Notes: a model not told the origin generated them from the sequence alone. A stretch of 14,674 nucleotides of DNA from Acidobacteriota bacterium (GCA_021793595.1 JAJYSL010000096.1:1-14674); one strand, 5' to 3'; shown: positions 1 through 6,927, numbered from the stretch's first letter. Numbers and translations are program-made.

Positions 1-53
1 TTTGGGGAAGCGTTGTGTTGGTCTGTGGCTGTTCTGCTTAGATAAATTGTGTT

Positions 54-464
54 TCATAACTCCCTACCATAGTCGGCGAGCAAATCCCGCACTGCAAAGA
101 CCCGCACTCGCTGTAGGCGAGCGCCTACAATTTTCTTCTCCAGCCGCTTCCATATTGCGATCGCAATGTTCTCGGTCGTCGGAACCACGGAGCGAAATTC
201 GGGCACCTCCAAGTTTAAATGCCGATGATCGTACACCTGGATTACTTCGCGCTCGATCACGTCCTTCAGCGCTTTCAAATCGACAACAAAACCCGACACC
301 GGATCAATCTCGCCCGCAACCGTGACTTCCAGCGTGTAATTGTGTCCGTGGCCATTGCGATTGGCGCACTTGCCAAACACCTTCTCGTTTTCCTGTTGCG
401 ACCAGGCGTCGTTCCAGTAGTAGTGAGCCGCGGAAAACTCCGCCTTGCGCGTCAGGAGCACCAT
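54..464 (-). CDS. queD: QueD/PTPS-family 6-carboxytetrahydropterin synthase-like protein
   Basis: This 136-residue protein has the length and motifs of the QueD/6-pyruvoyl-tetrahydropterin synthase family, which converts dihydroneopterin triphosphate to a tetrahydropterin (queuosine precursor or biopterin route) in the cytoplasm. Zinc ligands are visible as His14 (FSAAH) and His39/His41 (NGHGHNY). The catalytic Cys33 precedes them, Asp79-His80 lie in YDHRH, and the TTEN motif is at 96-99. The C-terminal segment, where family members carry a pterin-anchoring Glu (VxVxET), reads VRVFAVRD here, so the Glu is replaced by Ala. The start has only a weak AGG three bases upstream. It lies 81 bp behind a glycosyltransferase gene on the same strand and may be co-transcribed with it. 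Family assignment is firm. Whether it acts as QueD, PTPS or a divergent paralogue is not settled by sequence. No queC, queE or folE is present nearby. Confidence 0.88.
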   Translation of the reverse strand: MVLLTRKAEFSAAHYYWNDAWSQQENEKVFGKCANRNGHGHNYTLEVTVAGEIDPVSGFVVDLKALKDVIEREVIQVYDHRHLNLEVPEFRSVVPTTENIAIAIWKRLEKKIVGARLQRVRVFAVRDLLADYGREL

Positions 465-545
465 AAACCTAGCATATTGGATTCATCGAGCCGCCGTCTT
501 GACGCACTATTTTCTGGGGCTATTCGATACAGCAAGGCCGTAGCG

Positions 546-1622
546 TCAGGCCTTGTACTCGCGGCCTTTCCAGGTGACTCTGTGCCGCACGTGTTGCTGC
601 ATCCAGGTATCAATAAGCAGCCACGCATACAGGGGCAACGCCAGTGGCGACAATAGAACATCCGCGACCGGGAAATGCGCCTTCGCTGTGTTGGCGTAGT
701 GCACCCGCACCCGCCACGCCCACCACAGCCCCACTGCCCAGATGACTGGCGTGCGCGCCACCGTAAGGTACAGCCAAATTGCCAGCAGCGGCAGACCGAA
801 CAGCAATGCCGCCTGAAACAGCTTCCACAGGCCACGACTCAACGCATCCGGAAACAGCAGAGCCAGATTTTTTCGCCACCCCGTGCACGTCTCACTGAGC
901 GAACCGTACATCCGAGTGCTGGCGGCATCTGCCGCAAATCGCAGCCGCAGCGATTCTCCGGCATGTTTCGTGTTCCGCGCCAGCTCCACATCTTCAATCA
1001 ACGAGCCGCGCACCGCCTTATGACCGCCGACGCGCATATAGGTGTTGCGCCGTATCAAAATGAATTGCCCGTTCGCTGCCGCCACACGCGAGTCGGAAAG
1101 GTTGACCAGACGCGGTGGATAGGTCTGCGCCAGGTCGGCAAAGATCAGCGCCATCAGCGTTCGCTGCAAAAACCCGCGCACTAGTTGCCGCGGAGAATAC
1201 GAAAGCAGTGCCACCTTGTAGCGCTCCGCTTCATGTATGGCGCGCCGCAGATCGCCGGGTTCATGAATCGTATCTGCGTCGGTGAACAGCAGCCACTTTC
1301 CCCGAGCCTTCTGCGCCGCAAACCACAGCGCATTCGACTTGCCTGTCCAACCTTCGGTCAGCGGCGGCGCTTCCAGCACGGTTACGCCAGAAAACTCCGT
1401 CGCAATCTCGCGGGTAGCATCCGACGATGCGTCGTCGATAACCATGAGTTCCCAATCGCGGCCCAGGGAAAAATCATCCTCGGTCTGCTTCACCAACGAG
1501 GCGAGGCACTCCTGTATCGTGCCTGCCTCATTCCGCGCCGGGATGACCACCGAAAGCTGCAGCTGGGTTGGCTCGCTTTCTGCCGGCTCCGTTAAATTTG
1601 TGATCGCCGATTTCGTATCCAT
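546..1622 (-). CDS. Family 2 glycosyltransferase with C-terminal membrane segments
   Basis: This is a GT-A fold glycosyltransferase, likely acting on a lipid-linked acceptor at the inner face of the cytoplasmic membrane. With the start at 1622 (358 residues), SVVIPARNE is at about 24-32, the nucleotide-binding VIDDASSD at 61-68, GWTGKSNAL at 91-99 and the metal-binding DxD at Asp115-Ala-Asp117. An EDVELA acid motif and a GWRKN segment follow. The last roughly 100 residues hold hydrophobic stretches (AALLFGLPLLAIWLYL and LSPLALPLYAWLLI). The arrangement resembles CrtQ/HpnB-type enzymes of carotenoid or hopanoid modification, but the substrate cannot be read from sequence. Starts at 1682 or 1640 are possible; 1622 is preferred because the longer forms would overlap the divergent lipoprotein gene start. 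No strong ribosome binding site is seen for any of them. queD follows 81 bp downstream. Confidence 0.85.
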   Translation of the reverse strand: MDTKSAITNLTEPAESEPTQLQLSVVIPARNEAGTIQECLASLVKQTEDDFSLGRDWELMVIDDASSDATREIATEFSGVTVLEAPPLTEGWTGKSNALWFAAQKARGKWLLFTDADTIHEPGDLRRAIHEAERYKVALLSYSPRQLVRGFLQRTLMALIFADLAQTYPPRLVNLSDSRVAAANGQFILIRRNTYMRVGGHKAVRGSLIEDVELARNTKHAGESLRLRFAADAASTRMYGSLSETCTGWRKNLALLFPDALSRGLWKLFQAALLFGLPLLAIWLYLTVARTPVIWAVGLWWAWRVRVHYANTAKAHFPVADVLLSPLALPLYAWLLIDTWMQQHVRHRVTWKGREYKA

Positions 1623-1649
1623 CCAACAAATTCGTATCATAGATATGAC

Positions 1650-2186
1650 ATGCAGAGACGGCAGAAATCGAGAGGCAGTCAATTCGGGCGTTCGGTGTTG
1701 TGTTCCCTTGTGGTCGGAGCCCTCTTGTTCGCGACCGGATGCAACCGCGGGCAGCTACCGCGCGAGCTTGGCAAAGTGGCCCCGGCGTTCACCATCCACG
1801 ATGGCGCGCAGACCGTAAGCCTCAGCCAGTATCGCGGGAAAGTCGTGCTGGTCACGTTCTGGGCCAGTTACTGCGCTCCTTGTATGGAGGAGTTTCCTTC
1901 CCTGCTGGCCCTGCACCAGCGTTTGCCGCAATTGAACATTCTCGGTGTCAGCATTGACGACAACGCGCAGGCTTATCGCAATTTCCTGGCTGCCTATCAC
2001 GTCGATTTCCCGACCGTTCGCGACCCTTCTCAAGATGTCATGCATCGCTACGGTACCGTGCAAATTCCAGAAGCCTACGTGATCAATCGCTCTGGCCGCA
2101 TTGTTCGCAAATATGTCAGCGCGCAGGATTGGAACGATCCGGAGATCTACCGCACCCTGTCCGCCACGCTTAACTCGAAGCATTGA
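1650..2186 (+). CDS. TlpA/ResA-like thioredoxin-fold lipoprotein
   Basis: This is a 178-residue membrane-anchored thiol-disulfide oxidoreductase of the AhpC/TSA-Redoxin/TlpA type, expected to act outside the cytoplasmic membrane. The N-terminus has basic residues, a hydrophobic stretch (SLVVGALLFA) and a lipobox-like ATGC ending at Cys31, indicating a type II signal peptide. The thioredoxin domain starts near residue 40. It has KVVLVTFWASYC with the redox pair Cys75-Ala-Pro-Cys78, and the cis-proline Pro140 in the VQIPEAYVI strand. Spacing and length fit TlpA/ResA proteins that reduce apocytochrome c or other periplasmic disulfides. The partner is unknown, and no cytochrome maturation genes are visible. 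It is divergent from the glycosyltransferase with only 27 bp between the chosen starts. A small HMA-like gene follows 79 bp downstream. Confidence 0.87.
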   Translation: MQRRQKSRGSQFGRSVLCSLVVGALLFATGCNRGQLPRELGKVAPAFTIHDGAQTVSLSQYRGKVVLVTFWASYCAPCMEEFPSLLALHQRLPQLNILGVSIDDNAQAYRNFLAAYHVDFPTVRDPSQDVMHRYGTVQIPEAYVINRSGRIVRKYVSAQDWNDPEIYRTLSATLNSKH

Positions 2187-2265
2187 GGCGCGCCTTTAGG
2201 AAGCGTCTCGAACCTCGTGGCGACTCGTCCGCTCTCCAGCGGTCCCGGCCATTTATGATAAAAGT

Positions 2266-2547
2266 ATGACGATCATGGACATTCAGTTTCGCTACACCCA
2301 GCATCCGACCGAAGACACCATGCGCGCGGTTGCGGACCTTTACGATGTCTACGGTATCCGCCGCTTGCGCCTGAACCAGGCGGAAAGAACCATCCTGGTG
2401 GAATACGATGCCACCCGCCTTAGCACCGCCGTGGTCTTTCAGCTTCTTCGCCACGCCGGGCTTGCCGTCACAGAACAAATTTCGCCATTCCCCCCGCCTG
2501 CCCCGCCGGCACCTGCGCCCGACGCAAATAAGAGTCCCGCCGCCTGA
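2266..2547 (+). CDS. Small HMA-like (ferredoxin-fold) protein lacking metal-binding cysteines
   Basis: This 93-residue protein has no certain family. The first 65 or so residues suggest a beta-alpha-beta-beta-alpha-beta layout: a strand near IQFRY, a helix near TMRAVADLY, strands GIRRLRLN and RTILVEYD, a helix near STAVVFQLLRHAG, then a strand at LAVTE. That order resembles heavy-metal-associated domains. The metal loop is absent: where MxCxxC would stand the sequence reads TQHPTED, and the protein has no cysteine. A proline/alanine-rich tail (PPPAPPAPAP) closes it. ATG codons at 2266 and 2275 are both usable, and no clear ribosome binding site is seen. It lies on the same strand as the thioredoxin lipoprotein and the CPBP protease. 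A non-metal-binding adaptor role is possible but is inference. Confidence 0.65.
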   Translation: MTIMDIQFRYTQHPTEDTMRAVADLYDVYGIRRLRLNQAERTILVEYDATRLSTAVVFQLLRHAGLAVTEQISPFPPPAPPAPAPDANKSPAA

Positions 2548-2552
2548 CCTCG

Positions 2553-2583
2553 TCACCGTGCCGCATGCGGTTCGGCCCGGTGA
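2553..2583. repeat. Nested inverted repeat in the HMA-like/CPBP gap
   Basis: TCACCG (2553-2558) pairs with CGGTGA (2578-2583), enclosing the perfect palindrome CCGCATGCGG (2561-2570). It sits six bases after the small HMA-like gene and 27 bases before the protease start. It could slow or end transcription of the upstream gene, but no T-tract follows. Confidence 0.3.
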
Positions 2584-2597
2584 GCCTGGGATGATGC

Positions 2598-2601
2598 GGA
2601 G
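2598..2601 (+). promoter_or_regulatory. Ribosome binding site deciding the protease start
   Basis: GGAG is nine bases before ATG 2611 but only three before the upstream TTG 2605, so it favours the ATG. Confidence 0.55.
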
Positions 2602-2610
2602 TATTTGCCA

Positions 2611-3486
2611 ATGATCAGCCCTGTAATTCTGATGGCGGCTATTGTCGCTCTGCTCCCTTTTCTGACGGCTGCATTCTTCTCCGCAAAGCTGGCAACTGCA
2701 ACGGAAAGACTTCCAGCGAGCGTGCAGTTTTTTGCGCCATCCATCGTGTGTGTACCCTATCTGCTGGTCGCTTTTTCCACGCGAACCTTCCGCTGGGAAT
2801 GGCTGGCCCTATATGCGCTGCTGCCGGTCACCATCTCCTTCTTGATGTGGCAGGCGAGGCGAAGCGACCCGACGCAACACGGCAATTGGCGCGATTTTCT
2901 GGTTCTCGCGATCCTGGGTCTAGCTGTCGATCTTCGCTGGTTTCAGCATGCGTGGCCGGCCCATCTTATCGTCTTCAATAAGATTCTTCTCCTCGATACC
3001 GGCATGTGGGGATTCCTCGTGGTGCGGCGACTGGATGCGGTCGGATTCAATCTTCGCCTGCAATGGCACGATCTGGGTATTGGGTTGCGGGAACTGGCTT
3101 TCTACACGCCTCTGGCGATTCCCCTGGGTTTGAGCCTCGGATTTCTGCATCTGCATCCAAGCGTGCCCTGGCTGCCGCGATTGCCGGGGGCATTTCTCTT
3201 CACCTTTTTCTTCATTGCCGTTCCGGAGGAGCTTTTCTTTCGCGGATGGCTGCAGAACCTGCTGGAACGGCGCATCGGTCGCTATCCGGCCCTATTTTTC
3301 ACGGCAGCGCTATTTGGCTTGGCGCACTTTAACAAGCGCGCCATTCATTTCAACTGGCGATACGTGCTGCTGGCCGCATTGGCTGGAATCTTCTACGGAC
3401 GTGCATGGCGTCAGCGGCGCCGGGTTGGAGCCTCCGCAGTCACCCATGCCTGCGTGGACACGATATGGTCACTCTGGCTGCGTTAG
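2611..3486 (+). CDS. CPBP family intramembrane protease (CAAX-like, Abi domain)
   Basis: This 291-residue polytopic membrane protein has the three CPBP motifs near its C-terminus: Glu206-Glu207-x3-Arg211 (PEELFFRGW), FGLAHF with His239, and THACVD with His279 and Asp283. Members cleave peptides inside the membrane (Rce1-like) and take part in protein processing or bacteriocin self-immunity; the substrate is unknown here. Hydrophobic stretches at about 5-24, 42-56, 64-80, 95-106, 163-180 and 193-205 fit a multi-pass protein. ATG at 2611 is chosen because GGAG (2598-2601) lies nine bases upstream. An in-frame TTG at 2605 is only three bases from that site. The gene ends tail to tail with another CPBP-like gene, the stop codons overlapping by four bases (3483-3486). 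Confidence 0.85.
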   Translation: MISPVILMAAIVALLPFLTAAFFSAKLATATERLPASVQFFAPSIVCVPYLLVAFSTRTFRWEWLALYALLPVTISFLMWQARRSDPTQHGNWRDFLVLAILGLAVDLRWFQHAWPAHLIVFNKILLLDTGMWGFLVVRRLDAVGFNLRLQWHDLGIGLRELAFYTPLAIPLGLSLGFLHLHPSVPWLPRLPGAFLFTFFFIAVPEELFFRGWLQNLLERRIGRYPALFFTAALFGLAHFNKRAIHFNWRYVLLAALAGIFYGRAWRQRRRVGASAVTHACVDTIWSLWLR

Positions 3487-4184
3487 TGGCTCCGAGGAAG
3501 CCGATACTGCAGATATCCCAGACCGACCCGCATATTGTGACTGCCTGACCCGGGAACAGTAATGGCAATGCAGATGCCCAGAATCGCGTGTGCCATTGCC
3601 AATGGGTAGAGGTTGCGATAGCGCAGAAAGATGAGGCACGCGGCAAGGCCCCATAACAGCGTCAGAGGCATCAGAATAGGGTTCGGCAGATGCGCCAGCG
3701 CAAAGATACCTGCCGTCATCACGACTGCGAATGTCCTTCGCGGCATCAACCGCAGCAAACGCCACAGAAAAAAATCGAGCAGGAGTATCTGTTGCACAAA
3801 CGACCAGATGATATACCCCCAATATCTCTTAAGGAACAACGCAGGGCCATCCGGCACGTGCAAGGTGTGGAGTCGAATCGCAAGAAGCACAGCGACTGAG
3901 GCTAGCATCAAGGCCACGCCCACCACCCAAAGCGAACGAAGGAAATTCGCCGTACACAGCCCCATGGCCGCACAACTCTCGAATGACCCCCAGAAGATCG
4001 CCGCCAACGCGGCAATGGCGACGTAGTAGAGAACCGTTTGCAGCGGGCGAGACGTCCAGATCACCAAAAGAATCAGTCCATAGGCCACGCTAAGTTCCAT
4101 TAAATCTCGCCGCTTGCGACCAGTCGTAACAGGATTTCCTGCAGTCGGCATCGTGGATTTGCTTCTACTGACGCAATGCATCAT
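3483..4184 (-). CDS. CPBP-like integral membrane protein with degenerate first catalytic motif
   Basis: This 233-residue protein has a basic N-terminus (GRKRRD near 22-27) followed by several hydrophobic segments. The C-terminal half aligns by eye with the CPBP/CAAX protease core: FALAHLPNP with His165 (motif 2) and LAMAHAILG with His199 (motif 3). The motif 1 position, normally EExxxR, reads Gln131-Gln132-Ile-Leu-Leu-Leu136, so both glutamates and the arginine are replaced. It may be a non-proteolytic pseudoenzyme or belong to a CPBP subfamily with altered chemistry. ATG at 4184 is preferred because AGGA lies eight bases upstream. A TTG at 4223 and ATGs at 4181, 4151 and 4100 are alternatives. 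It converges on the canonical CPBP gene. The frame is intact, so this is not an obvious pseudogene. Confidence 0.75.
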   Translation of the reverse strand: MMHCVSRSKSTMPTAGNPVTTGRKRRDLMELSVAYGLILLVIWTSRPLQTVLYYVAIAALAAIFWGSFESCAAMGLCTANFLRSLWVVGVALMLASVAVLLAIRLHTLHVPDGPALFLKRYWGYIIWSFVQQILLLDFFLWRLLRLMPRRTFAVVMTAGIFALAHLPNPILMPLTLLWGLAACLIFLRYRNLYPLAMAHAILGICIAITVPGSGSHNMRVGLGYLQYRLPRSH

Positions 4185-4273
4185 CGCTTCTGTCCTGTGA
4201 GCGGAACAATGAACCACAAGCAATTGTCCCCATTACACCCCATCAATGCACATTCCAAAAACCCACCGGCTGC

Positions 4274-4300
4274 GTTTCACGCAGAAATTTGCGCTGAAAC
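4274..4300. repeat. Imperfect hairpin over the tRNA-Arg promoter
   Basis: GTTTCACGCA (4274-4283) pairs with TGCG (4290-4293) and TGAAAC (4295-4300), with a bulged C at 4294 and the loop GAAATT. It covers the proposed -35 box of the tRNA-Arg promoter. It may be an operator, or a terminator for transcription approaching from the left. Confidence 0.35.
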
Positions 4301-4317
4301 ACGGCTCCTGATAAGTT
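4289..4317 (+). promoter_or_regulatory. Candidate tRNA-Arg promoter
   Basis: A TTGCGC -35-like box (4289-4294) is followed by a 17-bp spacer and TAAGTT (4312-4317). TG at 4309-4310 makes an extended -10. Initiation near 4324 would give a leader of about 38 bases. Match to consensus is modest. Confidence 0.4.
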
Positions 4318-4361
4318 AGAAATTGCTGCTTTTCACGGAAGCACGCACATCCGCTTCATGT

Positions 4362-4438
4362 GCGCCCCTAGCTCAGTTGGATAGAGCGTCTGGCTACGAA
4401 CCAGAAGGCCGGGAGTTCGAATCTCTCGGGGCGCACCA
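4362..4438 (+). tRNA. tRNA-Arg (ACG)
   Basis: The full cloverleaf can be folded by eye. The acceptor stem is GCGCCCC/GGGGCGC, the D stem GCTC/GAGC, and the anticodon stem TCTGG/CCAGA around the loop CTACGAA, giving anticodon ACG. The variable loop is AGGCC and the T arm is GGGAG-TTCGAAT-CTCTC with one G-U pair. Discriminator A and CCA are encoded. ACG is normally deaminated to ICG and reads CGU/CGC/CGA. Confidence 0.97.
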
Positions 4439-4987
4439 CTCCTTACATACAGCACAACCGAAGGTAGCCGAACCTTCACCGCTGCGCACGCTAACAATCT
4501 CAGTGGTACTAATTATTACCCGACAGGCTACTCGTTGCGGATGCGCAACCCTGGAAAAGCTGCAGGATCGAGTAGTTTTTACGCGGCTCAATATGCGCTT
4601 GCAAGTGCGAAATGCCTGGGGATTGGGCTCGACTGGTTGGCCATTCATCTCAAGAAAGCCGACTGGTGGGAATCGAGCGCCGTGATGGCGAGCACCTGCC
4701 TTAAGTAACCACTCGCACCCTGTAACAACGTCCTCTGGTTACATCCTGAATGTTACTCGACTCGGTGGAATTCAATTCAGAAATGATCCGCAGGCTTGGC
4801 GCTTCGGTCTATTCGCGCGGACTGGAAACTCGCGGCGTGTAGCGAAGATTCGCGATGAGGATCGCATGGGGACTCCTGGTCGAGATGGTGTCATCGTACC
4901 AATTCATAGCGACTTCATGAAAACCATCCGCTACGTGATCCCCGGGTCATCATGGATTGCTCTACACTCTCCTGCAGAGGGGTTCGT
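4439..4987. other. Gene-poor stretch after tRNA-Arg, possible decayed coding DNA
   Basis: No convincing gene is seen in these 549 bases. Two stop-free plus-strand frames run through them. The first is open from the tRNA end to TAA at 4706-4708; its only ATG is at 4541, giving 55 residues, and it contains GIGLDWLAIHLKKADWW. The second, in another frame, is open from 4686 to a stop near 5003 and contains RNDPQAWRFGLFARTGN. Neither has a good start or ribosome binding site, and I recognise no family. An inverted repeat GTAACCA/TGGTTAC (4705-4711, 4736-4742) lies at their junction. They could be the frameshifted remains of a gene or chance open frames. Confidence 0.3.
4976..4982 (+). promoter_or_regulatory. 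Ribosome binding site fixing the DUF4242 start
   Basis: AGAGGGG is five bases before ATG 4988, which decides against the upstream in-frame ATG at 4952. Confidence 0.65.
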
Positions 4988-5275
4988 ATGCCAAAATTTT
5001 TGATCGAACGTGAAATACCCGGTGCCGGCTCCATGTCGCCGGAGCAGTTTCAAGCTGTCGCGGAAAAATCATGCTCCGTTCTGCGGGATCTGGGTCCCAG
5101 GATCCAGTGGGTGCAGAGCTACGTCACCGATAGCAAAATCTATTGCATCTACATCGCGCCAAATGAGGAGATGGTGCGAGAACATGCCGCACGTGGCGGA
5201 TTTCCTGCAAACCGTGTGTCAGAAATCAAAAGTGTGATCGATCCCACCACCGCCGAGCCTGTGGGCTCCCACTAA
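4988..5275 (+). CDS. DUF4242 (SCO4226-like) small protein
   Basis: This 95-residue protein begins MPKFLIEREIPGAG and continues with QWVQSYVTDSKIYCIYIAPNEE and EHAARGGFPANRVSEIKSVIDP, the pattern of DUF4242 proteins. These are small ferredoxin-like folds; a Streptomyces member, SCO4226, has been described as nickel-binding. Whether this copy binds metal is unknown. The start at 4988 has an excellent AGAGGGG five bases upstream (4976-4982). An in-frame ATG at 4952 lacks such support. Bacterioferritin follows about 136 bp downstream on the same strand, so a link to metal handling is possible but not shown. Confidence 0.8.
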   Translation: MPKFLIEREIPGAGSMSPEQFQAVAEKSCSVLRDLGPRIQWVQSYVTDSKIYCIYIAPNEEMVREHAARGGFPANRVSEIKSVIDPTTAEPVGSH

Positions 5276-5411
5276 CCATCTTCCGATCTCTACCGTGTCG
5301 GACAGTCGCCGTTCTGGCGATGCGCTTGAACTCTCGACTCCGTCGGACCCAGATATTTGCTCGGTCTTAATATTGGCAAGACTGCAACCGCCGCGTTACA
5401 CTCCATCCACT

Positions 5412-5888
5412 ATGCAAGGTTCTACGAAAGTCATCGAAGAGTTGAACAAAGCACTGCGGGAAGAACTCACCGCCATCAATCAATACTTCCTGCACGCGGA
5501 GATGTGTGAAAACTGGGGCTATGCCCGTTTGGCCGACTCCATCAAGAAACAGTCCATCGGCGAAATGAAACACGCGGAGTCCTTGATGGAACGTATTCTC
5601 TTTTTGGACGCCACCCCCACCATGCAGCCGCTCGACCTCACCGTCGGCAAAAAGGTGAAGGACATGCTGCAGAGCGATTTAAACCTGGAGATCTCCGCCG
5701 TCGCTCAATACAACGCCGCCATCCAGGTCGCTGTGGCGGAAAAAGACAACGGCTCCCGCGATCTATTCGTCAAGCTGCTGAAAGACGAGGAAGATCACGT
5801 CGACTGGCTGGAAGCCCAAATGCACCAGATTGGCGAACTCGGCTATGAGCGTTATCTAACGATGCAGATGGGTAACGACCAAGAATAG
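5412..5888 (+). CDS. bfr: Bacterioferritin
   Basis: At 158 residues this is a full-length bacterioferritin, a 24-meric heme-containing iron store that oxidises and mineralises ferrous iron in the cytoplasm. The ferroxidase centre is complete: Glu18, Glu51, His54, Glu93, Glu126 and His129 (ExxH in KDEEDHVDW). Met52 in GEMKHAE is the expected axial heme ligand. The start at 5412 (MQGSTKVIEELNKAL) matches the family N-terminus. A longer in-frame form from 5295 would add 39 unrelated residues and is rejected. No clear ribosome binding site precedes 5412, so the mRNA may have little leader. No Fur box was recognised upstream. A strong stem-loop follows the gene. Confidence 0.95.
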   Translation: MQGSTKVIEELNKALREELTAINQYFLHAEMCENWGYARLADSIKKQSIGEMKHAESLMERILFLDATPTMQPLDLTVGKKVKDMLQSDLNLEISAVAQYNAAIQVAVAEKDNGSRDLFVKLLKDEEDHVDWLEAQMHQIGELGYERYLTMQMGNDQE

Positions 5889-5913
5889 CCGATCTATCGC
5901 GACAGTGTTCGAT

Positions 5914-5949
5914 GAACGGCGGCAACTCGTCACTGCGTTGCCGCTGTTC
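5914..5949. terminator. Bidirectional stem-loop between bfr and the convergent secreted-protein gene
   Basis: GAACGGCGGCAAC (5914-5926) and GTTGCCGCTGTTC (5937-5949) form a 13-bp stem with one G-T pair around a 10-base loop. It lies 25 bases after the bfr stop and 12 before the stop of the convergent gene. No long T-tract is seen on either side, so it may end transcription inefficiently or serve mainly to stabilise 3' ends. Confidence 0.6.
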
Positions 5950-5961
5950 TCGCTCAAGGGT

Positions 5962-6921
5962 TTAATGGATCACAGACTGAAACAACTGTGAGTTCAGCAG
6001 CGATGCGAATTGATCATCCGAGGCGGCGAACCGCACCTGCAACACGTTTCCATTGGATGTGATATTCGTCGCCGCGATCGCCTGCTGCTCCGTCGGAGTC
6101 GCGTTCATCTTCTCCATCATCGCGGCAGCACCCATCAAAGACGACATTGTCGCAGCGGTAATTGTATCGGGTGTAACCACATCCAGAGAAAATCTAACGC
6201 CCTGGTTAAAGTCCATAGTGTACCGCGAGCCCACCAGGCTGTTCTTGACGGTGCTAAAGTCAGCCACCTGTGCAGCCTGACCCAGAACGGATTTCATCAT
6301 TTCCTGCGTACCTTTTTGATCGAGGATGCTCCACACCGCTTCATCCTGCAGCGCCGGTATCAGGCTCTGCATGGCCGTATTGGTCAGGAAGCTGGGCTTG
6401 ATCCCGTCCCGCGCGTCCAGCGAATCCCTGATCGCCTGGAGAGAACCGAAAATCATCGTGGTCTGATCCAGAAACACGACGCTCAATCCCGTGTTGCCCA
6501 TGGGATAGATCATCTCGTTCCGCACTAACGTGCCTTTGACGTGGTGCTTCTTGAAATCCTCCGTAAACTTCTGCACAGGAAACTGGCCGGAAGCGATGCC
6601 CACAATCCGTGGCGAAACATCCCCGGGGATCCGGTAGGAGGCGAAGGCCAACTGAACGACGCTCTGGTTGACGTTCATGCCCGACTGCTGCAACGCATCC
6701 TGCAGTCTCTTCAGCTCCGGCGGCAACACCTTGGCGCGCAGTTTCATGGCAATGTCGGAGTTCTCCATCGCCTGATAATCGACCACGATCAGCTGCTGCA
6801 CATCCCTGGGCACGGCTGCCTGAGACTCCGTGGCAAGCTGCGATGCCGACGCCGACAATGTCAGCGTTGCGAGGACGAGGGCCCCGACGCTGTAACTTAG
6901 AACATTTCTCCAACAATTCAT
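5962..6921 (-). CDS. Secreted/periplasmic protein of unknown function
   Basis: This 319-residue protein belongs to no family I recognise. The N-terminus has a Sec-type signal peptide: MNCWRN, a hydrophobic core (VGALVLATLTLSA) and a likely signal peptidase I site after ASAS. The mature part is mixed alpha/beta with no cysteine and no later membrane segment. Features include IVVDYQAMENSDIAMKLR early on, PRIVGIASGQFP in the middle, a run of methionines and alanines (MSSLMGAAAMMEKM), and GNVLQVRFAASDDQFASLL near the end. The start is well supported by GAGGAG six bases upstream. It is the last gene of a minus-strand run after ftcD, separated by 116 bp. It may be a lineage-restricted acidobacterial secreted protein; this is inference. 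Confidence 0.8.
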   Translation of the reverse strand: MNCWRNVLSYSVGALVLATLTLSASASQLATESQAAVPRDVQQLIVVDYQAMENSDIAMKLRAKVLPPELKRLQDALQQSGMNVNQSVVQLAFASYRIPGDVSPRIVGIASGQFPVQKFTEDFKKHHVKGTLVRNEMIYPMGNTGLSVVFLDQTTMIFGSLQAIRDSLDARDGIKPSFLTNTAMQSLIPALQDEAVWSILDQKGTQEMMKSVLGQAAQVADFSTVKNSLVGSRYTMDFNQGVRFSLDVVTPDTITAATMSSLMGAAAMMEKMNATPTEQQAIAATNITSNGNVLQVRFAASDDQFASLLNSQLFQSVIH

Positions 6922-6927
6922 CTACAA

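Noticed and set aside
1..464. preQ1 riboswitch or other RNA element for queD
   Set aside because: The gap upstream of queD is 81 bases and shows no preQ1-type hairpin with A-rich tail.
219..1595. Several plus-strand open frames opposite queD and the glycosyltransferase
   Set aside because: They are antisense to two genes with clear conserved motifs, have no recognisable domains and arise from the high GC content.
4439..4987. Second copy of a tRNA 3' end marking an att site
   Set aside because: No repeat of the tRNA-Arg T-arm or acceptor sequence was found in this stretch.
5295..5411. N-terminal extension of bacterioferritin
   Set aside because: The extra 39 residues do not fit the family; the canonical N-terminus starts at 5412.
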